A DNA stretch of 64,000 nt, from NCBI RefSeq assembly GCF_027474825.1, contig NZ_CP107030.1, positions 2,610,529 to 2,674,528 of the forward strand. Reading direction: 5' to 3'. The notes beneath the pieces were generated by a model, which made no database searches, was not told the DNA's origin, and saw only the letters and a program-made list of their open reading frames with translations. A program made the position numbers and the translations under genes. Position 1 is the stretch's first letter; every line of letters starts with the position of its first letter. This DNA is from Maribacter halichondriae. GTDB taxonomy: Bacteria; Bacteroidota; Bacteroidia; Flavobacteriales; Flavobacteriaceae. This document shows, one piece after another, positions 45,276 through 54,593 of the stretch.

Positions 45276-47696
45276 ATGAAAATGAAAAGAATAGTATTTG
45301 GCTTTTTTGCAGTATTACTTTTCGGTGTTTTTCAATCCAAAATCCTGGCGCAAGATTTCGCCCTGTCATTTGAGGTCGTGGTAGAAGCGACCGGACTCCC
45401 GTTGGAGGATGTTCAGATTTCCATAACACCCTGTGCATGTGGCGGGGTCACCAATCGCTCAGGTCGATTTTCCATTGGTCTTCCTCCTGCGCAATATACC
45501 GCTACCCTTTCTTTTATCGGTTTTGAAGATGAGGTTCGAACCATTACACTTGACCAAGCAACCATTCTAAAAATCGAAATGAAAGAGCAGCAAGAACAAC
45601 TTTCTGAGGTAGTGGTACGGGCCAAAAGAAGGTTGACACAGGTGGAAACGCCACAAATGGGCGCTTTGCAATTAGATGCCCAGGATCTTAAAAAGATTCC
45701 TGCTGCGGTGGGCGAGTTTGATGTACTTCGCGGTATGACCTTGGTGGCCGGCGTCAACAACGCTGGCGAGATTAGTAATGGTATTTCGGTACGCGGTGGT
45801 TCATTAGATCAAAATTTATTGCTTTACGATTACGCACCGGTGTTCAATCCGACACATTTATTCGGACTTTTTTCGGTGTTTACCCCAGATATGATTTCAA
45901 CCGTAGACCTTTATCGGGCGAATATTCCGGCAAGGTATGGGGGTAGGATCACTTCGGTGCTGGATGTGAAGGTCAAGAACCCTTATGTACAAAAAACAAA
46001 GATTGCAGGTGGCGTCGGGCTTGTTTCAAGTCGCATTACCATCGAAACTCCGCTCATTAAAGATAAATTACTACTGAATATTGGTGGAAGGGCAGGTTTT
46101 ACAGGATTTTTGTTGCCGATTGTTTCAGAACGGTTGAAAGACACCAAGGCCAATTTTTATGACGGCACGGTTAAGTTATTGTACCTGCCGACCGAGAACG
46201 ATCAAATTTCCCTTACCGGATTTTATAGCAAAGACTTCTATCAGCTTGATTTGATTACGCAAATCCAGAACATTAATGCGAAGAATAACCAATACGATTT
46301 TCAGACTCTCAACGGAACGCTGAATTGGACGCATACTTTCGGTGATGAATCGAATCTTAGAAACATTTTTGTGACCAGTAACTACTCGCCCAAAACGATA
46401 TTTCCTGAACGCGATAGCGATAATGAGATTGAGTATGATGCAAAAATCGGGTATCTCAGTTTCATTTCAGAGTATTCAAAAAAAGTAAGTGATACTTGGG
46501 ATTATTATGGCGGAGTTCAAGCAAACCAATATAAAATTCAACCTGGTTCCTTAGATCCGGGATCGGGCAATAGTATTGTGCCGGTGACCTTGGAGACCGA
46601 GACCAGCTACGAGATTTCGCCTTACATCAATATGAACTGGAATCCTACCGAAAGACTATCCCTTTCCGGTGGGCTACGTTTTAGTCATTTTGTCTTCGTA
46701 GGACCGTATACGGAGGCAACTTTTGATGAAAATTCAGGAACCCTGCTCGGGTCGACCGTATTCGGAAAAGGAGATGCCGTAAAGACGTACAACGGACTAG
46801 AACCTCGATTGGGCGCCAACTTTAAATTGGGTGAAACCATGTCGATCAAGGCGAGTTATGCCCGTACGAACCAATACCTTCAAAATATTTATAATACGAC
46901 TACCCCTTTGCCGACCTCTCGTTGGAAAACCTCGGATCCCAATATAGAACCGCAACGCAGCAATACCTATGGCATGGGGATATACAAGAATATCTCGGAC
47001 AATGAAATCGAGATTGGACTGGAAGGTTATTACCGAGCCTCTGAAAATAATTTAACCTACAAACCTGGGGCGGATTTCTTTCTTGAAGAATTTCTTGAAA
47101 GGGATGTGGTGCCGGCAGACGGAGAGGCCTATGGCGTTGAATTAAGCTTTAAAAAACCAAAAGGAAAGTTCAACGGTTGGTTCAACTATACCTGGTCGAG
47201 AAGTCTTTTGCGTTCACAACAGGAAAAACTTGCCGACCGGGTGAACAATAACGAATGGTATGCCTCCGATTTCGATAGGCCCCATGTCTTCAACGGAACG
47301 GTGAATTTTGAGGGTGATAAATACAATACCTGGAGTTTTAATTTTACTGCACAGACCGGAAGACCCTTTACGGTGGCTAATAGTGTTTTTGCCTTAGAGG
47401 ATATTAACGTGCCTATATTTATTGAGCGCAACAATGCAAGATTACGACCCTATCATCGCCTTGATTTTTCATGGAAAGTAAAATATGGTAGAAATCCCAA
47501 TCGAAAATGGGTAGGGGATTGGACCTTTACCATTTACAACTTATACAGCAGAAGAAACCCGTTCAATCTGTATTATTCTCAACGACAGGGAGCGGTAGAT
47601 TCTGAAGTCTTTTTAGGAAGTCCTCTGGGCACTTATGAACTTTCAATTATGAACAGCCCGCTGATTGCCGTCACTTATAACTTTGTGTTCAACTAG
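45276..47696 (+). CDS. TonB-dependent outer-membrane receptor
   Basis: This 806-residue receptor has a signal peptide (MKRIVFGFFAVLLFGVFQSKILAQ), a carboxypeptidase-regulatory-like domain (~30-105; ITPCACGGVTNRSGRFSIGLPP, TLSFIGFEDE), a plug domain (LSEVVVRAKRR, GGISNGISVRGGSLDQNLLLYDYAPVFNPTH) and a 22-strand-type barrel ending ITYNFVFN-like VTYNFVFN. The plug and barrel identify active transport across the outer membrane powered by TonB-ExbBD. Directly downstream of four DUF4249 genes, it is likely their partner transporter. The CxC in the regulatory-like domain is unusual. The transported substrate is unknown. Confidence 0.92.
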   Translation: MKMKRIVFGFFAVLLFGVFQSKILAQDFALSFEVVVEATGLPLEDVQISITPCACGGVTNRSGRFSIGLPPAQYTATLSFIGFEDEVRTITLDQATILKIEMKEQQEQLSEVVVRAKRRLTQVETPQMGALQLDAQDLKKIPAAVGEFDVLRGMTLVAGVNNAGEISNGISVRGGSLDQNLLLYDYAPVFNPTHLFGLFSVFTPDMISTVDLYRANIPARYGGRITSVLDVKVKNPYVQKTKIAGGVGLVSSRITIETPLIKDKLLLNIGGRAGFTGFLLPIVSERLKDTKANFYDGTVKLLYLPTENDQISLTGFYSKDFYQLDLITQIQNINAKNNQYDFQTLNGTLNWTHTFGDESNLRNIFVTSNYSPKTIFPERDSDNEIEYDAKIGYLSFISEYSKKVSDTWDYYGGVQANQYKIQPGSLDPGSGNSIVPVTLETETSYEISPYINMNWNPTERLSLSGGLRFSHFVFVGPYTEATFDENSGTLLGSTVFGKGDAVKTYNGLEPRLGANFKLGETMSIKASYARTNQYLQNIYNTTTPLPTSRWKTSDPNIEPQRSNTYGMGIYKNISDNEIEIGLEGYYRASENNLTYKPGADFFLEEFLERDVVPADGEAYGVELSFKKPKGKFNGWFNYTWSRSLLRSQQEKLADRVNNNEWYASDFDRPHVFNGTVNFEGDKYNTWSFNFTAQTGRPFTVANSVFALEDINVPIFIERNNARLRPYHRLDFSWKVKYGRNPNRKWVGDWTFTIYNLYSRRNPFNLYYSQRQGAVDSEVFLGSPLGTYELSIMNSPLIAVTYNFVFN

Positions 47697-47704
47697 AAAA
47701 GCGA

Positions 47705-48052
47705 CTATTTTTTATAGAATTTCGTCTTTACGGTTTGTTCTTGCGAACGAATCGAAATCATATAAATACCGGATTCTAAATTGGAAATGGGAATATTCAA
47801 GGCGTTGTTCTTGATCTCCCATTTGTGGTGTAATATCGCGTTTCCGTATAGGTCGGAAACAATGATTTCAGCGCGATTACTGTTTTGAAGTCCTAATACG
47901 TTGACCACGTTGATGGCCGGGTTTGGAAACACCTTGACTTTTTGTACGGTTATCTCTTGACTGACCGGATCACTCTTGCCGTCATCGATTTGTGCGAACG
48001 AAGTTTGAAGCCCTACAAAGAGCATAATAAGTATGAAATGAAGCTTTTTCAA
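47705..48052 (-). CDS. Small secreted protein consisting mainly of a type IX sorting domain
   Basis: This 115-residue protein has a signal peptide (MKKLHFILIMLFVGLQTSFAQ), a short acidic linker and a type A T9SS C-terminal domain: VKVFPNPAINVVNV, YGNAILHHK, LNIPISNLESGIYMISIRS and the basic end VKTKFYKK. Almost the whole mature protein is the sorting domain, so there is little cargo. It is convergent with the TonB-dependent receptor gene (nine bases between stops). It could be a truncated surface protein or a small standalone domain protein. Confidence 0.85.
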   Translation of the reverse strand: MKKLHFILIMLFVGLQTSFAQIDDGKSDPVSQEITVQKVKVFPNPAINVVNVLGLQNSNRAEIIVSDLYGNAILHHKWEIKNNALNIPISNLESGIYMISIRSQEQTVKTKFYKK

Positions 48053-48235
48053 GATAGTTTACTTTTAAGAATTCAGCTTCATATGATGTTCTGTATTCAA
48101 CAACGTATTTCATCGATCATTCGTATTATTTTTTGAAAAGCTTAACAGTTGAAGGGCTATTTTTGAGTAATAAAATTTCCCTAGGCTTTATTTGGGGCGT
48201 GGCACCCAGATTATTCAGGTTGACACAGCATCAGG

Positions 48236-48268
48236 AGTCAAGAACCAAGAGACAAGACGAAAGACAAT
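48236..48268. repeat. Degenerate short-unit repeat (CAAGA-rich), right of polA stop
   Basis: The stretch GGAGTCAAGAACCAAGAGACAAGACGAAAGAC contains repeated (A)CAAGA/AAGAC units. A similar stretch lies on the other side of polA at 51218-51246. Intergenic; no coding potential. Confidence 0.4.
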
Positions 48269-48308
48269 TTTCAATGACTTCATTTCCCCTTTGGGGGCTA
48301 GCGGGTTT

Positions 48309-51143
48309 CTAATGCGCCTCTAACCAATCGTTTCCTTCGCCTAATTCAACATCCAAGGGTACGGAAAGTTTATAGGCATTCTCCATCTCAGATTTGACCA
48401 TAGCCTTGAGCTTCTCCAGTTCAGGTTTATAGGCATCGAATACCAATTCATCATGCACTTGCAGCAGCATTTTGGATTTGTAATTTTCTTCAGATAGGTT
48501 TTTGTGGATGTTGATCATCGCCAATTTGATGATATCGGCTGCACTGCCTTGAATGGGTGCGTTGACCGCATTCCGTTCTGCCGCAGCGCGCACGACTTGA
48601 TTACTTCCATTGATATCCTTTAAATATCTACGACGACCTAAAACGGTTTGTACATAGCCATGGTCGCGAGCAAAATCGATTTGTTCGCCCATGTAATTTC
48701 GGAGCTTTGGGTAGGTCTTGTAGTAGGTTTCAATAAGTTCTTTTGCCTCGGATCGAGAGAGGTCGGTTTGATTACTGAGTCCAAAGGCGGAGACACCATA
48801 GATGATTCCAAAATTGACTGTTTTGGCATTACCTCGTTGTTCTCTGGTTACTTCTTCAAGGGGAACGTTAAAAACCTTTGAAGCCGTCGAGGCATGAATG
48901 TCTTTCCCATTTTTAAAAGCCTCGATCATCGTAGTTTCTTCACTAAGGGCAGCAATGATGCGCAGTTCTATCTGCGAATAATCCGCTGCCAATAGAACAT
49001 AGTTTTCATCCCTGGGAATAAAGGCCTTGCGAACTTGTCTCCCGCGCTCGGTGCGGATGGGAATGTTCTGCAAATTCGGATTGTTACTGCTCAAACGCCC
49101 AGTGGCGGCAACGGTCTGCATATAATCGGTATGAACCCGTCCTGTGGATGGCTCTACCTGTTCGGGCAGCGCATCTACATAGGTGCTTTTCAGTTTGGAT
49201 AGTCCGCGATATTCCAGCACATTTCGAATGATTTCATGGTCTTTGGCCAAATACGAAAGCACATCTTCCGCAGTTGAATATTGTCCTGTTTTGGTCTTTT
49301 TGGGCTTATCGACCAATTTCATTTTATTAAAAAGGATTTCCCCTAATTGTTTGGGCGAACCTATATTGAATTCTTCTCCGGCATCCGCATATATTTTTTG
49401 CTCTAGATTTTTGATATCGCTATCCAAATCTGTGGAAAGCGATTTTAAAAACTCCTCGTTCAAATTGATGCCTTCCAATTCCATATCCGCCAAAACATGC
49501 AATAGCGGAATCTCTATATCATTAAAAAGGTCTTCGGTCTTCGCTTCGGCCAGCTCGGGTCTAAAGTGTTGTGCCAGTTGAAAGGTGATGTCGGCATCCT
49601 CGACCGCGTATTCTGTTTGCTGTTCCAAAGGCACATCACGCATATTCAATTGGTTTTTGCCTTTTTTGCCAATGAGTTCGGTGATCGATACCGGGGTGTA
49701 GTTGAGGTAGGTTTCCGAAAGCACATCCATATTGTGCCGCATATCGGGATTGATTAAATAATGCGCCAACATGGTATCGAAGAACTTGCCTTTGACCTTG
49801 ACCTTATATTTGTCCAAGACTTTGATGTCATACTTCAAGTTCTGTCCGATTTTCTCGATGGCCTCCGATTCGAAAAAAGGGCGAAGTTGTTCGATAAGTT
49901 CTTGCGCTTCTATTTTATCCTCCGGAAAGGGAACATAAAATCCCTTAGTAGGCTCCCAAGAAAAAGCGATACCCACCAATTCTGCGGTCAAGGGGTTTAT
50001 TCCGGTCGTCTCCGTATCGAAACAGACAGAAGACTGCTTCATCAGATTTTGAAGAAAAAGTTTCATCGCCATTCCAGGCGCTATGCTCTGATAAACATGG
50101 GGAACATCTTTAATGGTTTGTCGGCTTGAAACATCTTTGATGGTAGCCGGACTCGCGCCATCGTTTCCGAACAAAGAAAACTGTCCGCCACCCGCTGCTT
50201 GAGCTTGCTTTTTGGCAGTTGGTGTACTGGTGACCTGGGTTTGGGGCGTATCCTCTTCCCCTGAAAATATTTTAATAAACTGATCTTTCAATCTACGGAA
50301 CTCCAACTCCTCAAAAATCTCCTGTACTTTTTCATTATCCGGAACGGACATTTCATAATCTTTGGCATCGAATTTTACATCACAATCGATGCATATGGTC
50401 GCCAATTTTTTGGAAAGCAGTCCCAATTCCTTATTGGCCTCGACTTTTTCTTTCAAAGCCCCTTTGAGCTTATCAGTGTTGGCAAAAAGATTTTCAATGG
50501 ACCCAAATTCGGCAATGAATTTTTTGGCAGTCTTATCACCAACTCCGGGAAGTCCGGGAATGTTATCGCTCGCATCACCCATCATACCTAAGTAATCGAT
50601 GACCTGTTCGGGCCGCTCGACCCCAAAGCGTTTTTGCACTTCCGGTATGCCCCAAATTTCAATTCCGTTGCCCATACGCGCTGGGCGGTACATGAAAATG
50701 TTCTCGGAGACGAGTTGACCAAAATCCTTGTCAGGAGTGACCATAAAGACTTTATAATCTTCCTTTTCGGCCTGCTTGGCCAAAGTACCGATGATGTCAT
50801 CGGCTTCCCAACCTTCCAAGACCACTGAGGGAATATGCATCGCCTTTAGAATATCTTGAATATAGGGTACGGCAATTTTAATGGCATCGGGCGTCTCATC
50901 ACGATTGGCTTTGTAGTCTTCAAATAGTTCGGTACGTTCCGTGCTGCCCCCCTTGTCAAAACAAACGGCCAGATGATCCGGTTTTTCACGTTTGATGACA
51001 TCAAAGAGCGAATTCATAAAACCCATAATGGCCGAAGTGTCCATGCCCTTTGAATTGATTCGAGGGTTCTTTATGAGGGCATAATAGCCCCTGAAAATCA
51101 GAGCGTATGCGTCGAGAAGAAAAAGTCGTTTTTGGTCTGCCAT
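48309..51143 (-). CDS. polA: DNA polymerase I
   Basis: This 944-residue enzyme has all three domains. The N-terminal 5'-3' exonuclease/flap domain (LFLLDAYALIFRGYYAL, GWEADDIIGTLA, GVGDKTAKKFIAEFGSIENL) spans ~1-290. The 3'-5' exonuclease (FDTETTGINPLTAELVG, YAVEDADITFQLA) keeps its metal-binding acidic residues, so proofreading should be active. The polymerase domain has motif A (DYSQIELRIIAALS), motif B (RGNAKTVNFGIIYG) and motif C (LLQVHDELVFDA). It fills gaps in replication and repair. The frame is intact. CAAGA-rich degenerate repeats lie on both sides. Confidence 0.98.
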   Translation of the reverse strand: MADQKRLFLLDAYALIFRGYYALIKNPRINSKGMDTSAIMGFMNSLFDVIKREKPDHLAVCFDKGGSTERTELFEDYKANRDETPDAIKIAVPYIQDILKAMHIPSVVLEGWEADDIIGTLAKQAEKEDYKVFMVTPDKDFGQLVSENIFMYRPARMGNGIEIWGIPEVQKRFGVERPEQVIDYLGMMGDASDNIPGLPGVGDKTAKKFIAEFGSIENLFANTDKLKGALKEKVEANKELGLLSKKLATICIDCDVKFDAKDYEMSVPDNEKVQEIFEELEFRRLKDQFIKIFSGEEDTPQTQVTSTPTAKKQAQAAGGGQFSLFGNDGASPATIKDVSSRQTIKDVPHVYQSIAPGMAMKLFLQNLMKQSSVCFDTETTGINPLTAELVGIAFSWEPTKGFYVPFPEDKIEAQELIEQLRPFFESEAIEKIGQNLKYDIKVLDKYKVKVKGKFFDTMLAHYLINPDMRHNMDVLSETYLNYTPVSITELIGKKGKNQLNMRDVPLEQQTEYAVEDADITFQLAQHFRPELAEAKTEDLFNDIEIPLLHVLADMELEGINLNEEFLKSLSTDLDSDIKNLEQKIYADAGEEFNIGSPKQLGEILFNKMKLVDKPKKTKTGQYSTAEDVLSYLAKDHEIIRNVLEYRGLSKLKSTYVDALPEQVEPSTGRVHTDYMQTVAATGRLSSNNPNLQNIPIRTERGRQVRKAFIPRDENYVLLAADYSQIELRIIAALSEETTMIEAFKNGKDIHASTASKVFNVPLEEVTREQRGNAKTVNFGIIYGVSAFGLSNQTDLSRSEAKELIETYYKTYPKLRNYMGEQIDFARDHGYVQTVLGRRRYLKDINGSNQVVRAAAERNAVNAPIQGSAADIIKLAMINIHKNLSEENYKSKMLLQVHDELVFDAYKPELEKLKAMVKSEMENAYKLSVPLDVELGEGNDWLEAH

Positions 51144-51217
51144 AATTGGAAGTTAGAAATACGAATTTAGAGGTATGAAGTTTAAAATACTAAAGTCTTT
51201 AAAAGTAGAAAAAAGAG

Positions 51218-51246
51218 CCTAGAATCAAGAGTCATGACCCAAGACT
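51218..51246. repeat. Degenerate short-unit repeat (CAAGA-rich), upstream of polA
   Basis: CCTAGAATCAAGAGTCATGACCCAAGACT carries the same CAAGA/AAGAC-type units as the element at 48236-48268. Non-coding. Confidence 0.35.
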
Positions 51247-51298
51247 TTTTGCAGGTGTGACCCATATCAAAAAAGGAGGCGCTTTAGTTTCGTTATTC

Positions 51299-52291
51299 TT
51301 ATGACTTCAAATAACTTGTTACCTCCTTATTTTCATGTCCTTTAGTTGAATATTCGCGATAGGTAAATCCCGGATGAACGCAATACCCCCCTGTTTCCCC
51401 TTTTTTATTGATAGCAATAAAACCGATTTGAAAATCATCTCGGTCCTTGTTCTTTTCCATAATGCGCCTTACACCTTCTTCGCAGGCTTCTTGGGGTGAT
51501 TTTCCCTGTCGCATCAGTTCGACGATCAGAAAACTACCAACGGTACGTACGACTTCCTCACCAACTCCGGTGGCCGTTGCGCCCCCGATTTCATTGTCAA
51601 CAAAAAGTCCTGCTCCGATAATTGGGGAATCTCCGACGCGTCCTGCATACTTATAGCCCATTCCGCTTGTGGTACATGCCCCTGCAATATCTCCATTCTT
51701 ATCAATGGCCAACATACCAATGGTGTCGTGGTTTTCGATATTGATTACCGTCTCATATTTGGAGGTCTTTTTCCATTCCCCCCATTCCAATCGGGACTGT
51801 TCAGTGAGCAAGTTGGTCTTTTTAAAACCTTGTTCATAGGCGAACTGTTCCGCACCTTTTCCGGCCAGCATGACATGGGGAGTCTCTTCCATAACCTTTC
51901 TTGCTACAGAAATCGGATGCGCTATATTTTGCATACAGAGTACGGCTCCGCAATTGCTGTCCTTATCCATGATACAGGCATCCAAAGTCACGTTTCCATC
52001 GCGGTCAGGTCTACCACCAACACCCACGGTCTGATTGTTCACATCGGCCTCTTCGACCATGACACCCTGTTCTACGGCATCCAAAGAGGCACCTCCATTT
52101 TCAAGTACTTCCCAGGCTTTGGTGGTCGCATTGTGAAAATCCCAGGTACAGATTGCAATTGGGCGAATGGCCTGCAAGGTCTCAATGGCCCTGGTTTTTT
52201 TGGCTTCTTCGTTACATGAGGCAAAAAGGGGAGTGGTAAATATTCCCGCGCTAGCGGCACTTGAATTTTTAAGAAACTTTCTTCGTTGCAT
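51299..52291 (-). CDS. Glycosylasparaginase (N4-(beta-N-acetylglucosaminyl)-L-asparaginase)
   Basis: This 330-residue Ntn-hydrolase precursor has an N-terminal twin-arginine-like signal (QRRKFLKNSSAASAG) with FASC as a possible lipobox. The autocleavage site is HD-T190-IG in NHDTIGMLAIDKNGD; self-processing would expose Thr190 as the nucleophile. GRVGDSPIIGAGLFVDNEIGGATATGVGE is the substrate-binding block typical of the family, which removes asparagine from GlcNAc-Asn in glycoprotein breakdown. It is close to the Elizabethkingia enzyme by motif. It is divergent from cutC with a 41-base gap, so they may share control. Confidence 0.92.
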   Translation of the reverse strand: MQRRKFLKNSSAASAGIFTTPLFASCNEEAKKTRAIETLQAIRPIAICTWDFHNATTKAWEVLENGGASLDAVEQGVMVEEADVNNQTVGVGGRPDRDGNVTLDACIMDKDSNCGAVLCMQNIAHPISVARKVMEETPHVMLAGKGAEQFAYEQGFKKTNLLTEQSRLEWGEWKKTSKYETVINIENHDTIGMLAIDKNGDIAGACTTSGMGYKYAGRVGDSPIIGAGLFVDNEIGGATATGVGEEVVRTVGSFLIVELMRQGKSPQEACEEGVRRIMEKNKDRDDFQIGFIAINKKGETGGYCVHPGFTYREYSTKGHENKEVTSYLKS

Positions 52292-52332
52292 GGGCTGTGT
52301 TGCTTACTTTTAGGACACTAAATATAGCGAAA

Positions 52333-53055
52333 ATGCTAGTAGAAGTTTGCGCCAATTCTTTGGAATCTGCCTTGAATGCCGAAAAGGCCGGTGTGGATCG
52401 AATCGAGCTATGCTCAGAGTTGGCGGTGGGGGGCGTTACCCCCTCGTATGGGTTGTTGAAAAGTATCAAAAAGTATATTTCGATTCCTGTGCACGTACTT
52501 ATTCGACCGAGAAGCGGAGACTTTACCTATTCCGAATACGACTTTGAAATCATGAAACAGGATATTGAACTTTGTGTGGATTTGGGTTTCGAAGGAATTG
52601 TTTCAGGGGTATTGCACAAAGACTTTTCATTAGATTTTGAACGAACGGCAGTACTTCGGAAAGCTTCCGGTACTTTGAAGTTTACTTTTCATAGGGCTTT
52701 TGATTGGGTGAAAGATCCATTAAGCGCTTTGGGGCGATTAGAGGATATTTCGGTCGATTATATATTATCATCCGGACAACGGAAATCCGCTCCCGAAGGC
52801 ATTGAACTTCTGGCCCAGCTACATCGTAATTCCACTACGTGTACCATTATGCCCGGTGGAGGAATTCGCCCTGAAAACGTACATTTTTTTAAAGAAATTG
52901 GGTTCAAAGCCATACATCTATCCGGAGTGAAATTTGAAAGAACCTTGCCAAGCGAACCCATGGTCTCTATGAACTCACCTTCTTTTCTCAAGGATGACGA
53001 ACTCGGTATCAGTGATGTTGAAACACTGCGAGGCGTTGTAAATGAAGTTAAATAA
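52333..53055 (+). CDS. cutC: CutC family protein
   Basis: This 240-residue TIM-barrel protein has VEVCANSLESALNAEKAGVDRIELCSELAVGGVTPS, VHVLIRPRSGDFTYS and ILSSGQRKSAPEG, matching the CutC family. CutC was named for copper homeostasis in E. coli, but that role has been questioned. Here it is divergent from glycosylasparaginase, suggesting a glycan-degradation role instead. The frame extends upstream, but MLVEVCANS at 52333 is the family start. Confidence 0.9.
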   Translation: MLVEVCANSLESALNAEKAGVDRIELCSELAVGGVTPSYGLLKSIKKYISIPVHVLIRPRSGDFTYSEYDFEIMKQDIELCVDLGFEGIVSGVLHKDFSLDFERTAVLRKASGTLKFTFHRAFDWVKDPLSALGRLEDISVDYILSSGQRKSAPEGIELLAQLHRNSTTCTIMPGGGIRPENVHFFKEIGFKAIHLSGVKFERTLPSEPMVSMNSPSFLKDDELGISDVETLRGVVNEVK

Positions 53056-53058
53056 TGC

Positions 53059-53208
53059 GAATAATGGATAACAATTTGAGACAGAAAATCCTTTTGCCCT
53101 AACCCTAAAGGGTAAGGATTTTCTTGAATATTCTTGTTTTCGAGAATTTTTCCTCCCTTTAGGGTTTGGAGAAATGAAAAATTCGTGCTGTTTGCTTATC
53201 CATTATTC
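53059..53208. mobile_element. MITE-like palindromic element with perfect 13-bp terminal inverted repeats
   Basis: GAATAATGGATAA (53059-53071) and TTATCCATTATTC (53196-53208) are perfect reverse complements, bounding a 150-base non-coding segment. Inside, AGAAAATCCTT (53083-53093) and AAGGATTTTCT (53114-53124) are also perfect complements around ACCCTAAAGGGT, and CCCTTTAGGG (53156-53165) repeats the core. This nested structure is typical of a miniature inverted-repeat or palindromic element. No transposase is present. It separates cutC from the metallophosphoesterase. Confidence 0.6.
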
Positions 53209-53274
53209 AAGTTAAATAAAATGCAAAAGGGTCAATGTAACCGGCTCGAAAAAATATCTTTGTAAAAAATCGCT

Positions 53275-54502
53275 ATGCTCCGTTGGATCATTTTTATTCT
53301 TATATACTTAGCGCTAGGTCTTTATGCCCTTCAGGCCCTAAAGACGATTACACGCCTACCTTGGGTCTATTACCTGTTCATTGCCTTATGCCTCTTGGTA
53401 TTGGGTAACTTTATCTTTCAATTCACTTGGGGAGAGGCTGAAGGTAGAGTACTTAGCCGCCCAAAAAGTTATGCCTTTGGTTTTTTGATAACGGTAATAA
53501 CATTTCAGTTGATTACCATTCTGTTTCTTTTTTCAGAAGATATTTTTCGATTGCTGGCAGGGGCCTATCATAAATTTCTAGGAGGAGATAAAACATTTAC
53601 TGTCCCTGAGCGCAGAAGGTTCATGAGTCTTTTAGGCATGGGTCTAGCGGCCATTCCCTTTGGGGCATTATTATATGGCATGTATAAGGGCAAATACAAT
53701 TTTAAGGTATTGAAATACGATTTGGAATTCGATGATTTACCGGATGCTTTTGATGGATATCGCATTACACAGATTTCAGATGTACATAGTGGAAGTTTTG
53801 ATGACCAGAAGAAAATCGAATATGCCATCGACCTGGTCAACCAACAAAAGAGCGATGTACTTTTTTTACCGGGGATATGGTCAATAATAAGGCGGAGGAA
53901 ATGAATCTTTGGAAAGAACTTTTCGCTACCTTGGGTGCGCCCGACGGAAAGTTCTCGGTTTTAGGAAACCATGATTATGGCGACTATGTAGATTGGGATA
54001 CTCCGGAAGCCAAGGCCGAAAACCTACAACAACTGATCAACCTTCAAAAAGAAATCGGATTCGATCTCTTGCTCAACGAAAGTAGATATCTTCAAAAAGG
54101 AAACGATCGATTGGCCTTGATAGGCGTAGAGAATTGGGGCAGGGGAGGATTCAAAAAAGCCGGTGACCTGAAAAAAGCGACCGAAGGAATTTCTAAAGAC
54201 GACTTTAAGATTTTATTGAGCCACGACCCATCACATTGGGAAGATGTGGTCATCAACGATGATTACCATTATCACCTGACGTTAAGCGGCCATACCCACG
54301 GTATGCAGTTCGGTATCGAGATTCCTGGATGGATCAAGTGGAGTCCCGTAAAGTGGCGTTACAAATATTGGGCGGGCATTTACAGTGAACTCGGACAATT
54401 CATCAATGTCAACCGTGGTTTTGGTTTTTGGGCTACCCCGGTAGGGTAGGTATTTGGCCCGAAATCTCGGTCATAACCCTAAAAAAGAAACGGATTACCT
54501 GA
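53275..54502 (+). pseudogene. Membrane-anchored metallophosphoesterase (two single-base frameshifts)
   Basis: The gene encodes a calcineurin-like phosphoesterase preceded by four N-terminal membrane helices (~1-150; YLFIALCLLVLGNFIF, YAFGFLITVITFQLITILFLF). Metal-binding motifs are ITQISDVHSGSFDD, GNHDYGD, LLSHDPSHWED and LTLSGHTHGMQFG, plus the missing middle motif FTGDMVNN, which is restored if the T7 run at 53861-53867 has eight T. A second lost T in the T5 at 54425-54429 hides the proper end: the restored frame reads GFLGYPGRVGIWPEISVITL and stops at 54502. Corrected length is about 409 residues. Both defects lie in T runs, so sequence error is likely. Family members hydrolyse phosphoesters such as lipid A or UDP-linked precursors; the substrate is unknown here. 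Confidence 0.83.
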
Positions 54503-54593
54503 TTTAAGAGCGTTTTTCGATTACAATTAAGTCGCCAGCACCACTATTTTATCAAATTTTATTACATTTGGCGGATAACACAATGCATACCAT

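Noticed and set aside
48236..51246. CRISPR-like arrays in the CAAGA-rich repeats around polA
   Set aside because: Units are only 5-8 bases, imperfect and without spacers of regular length; no cas gene is present in the window.
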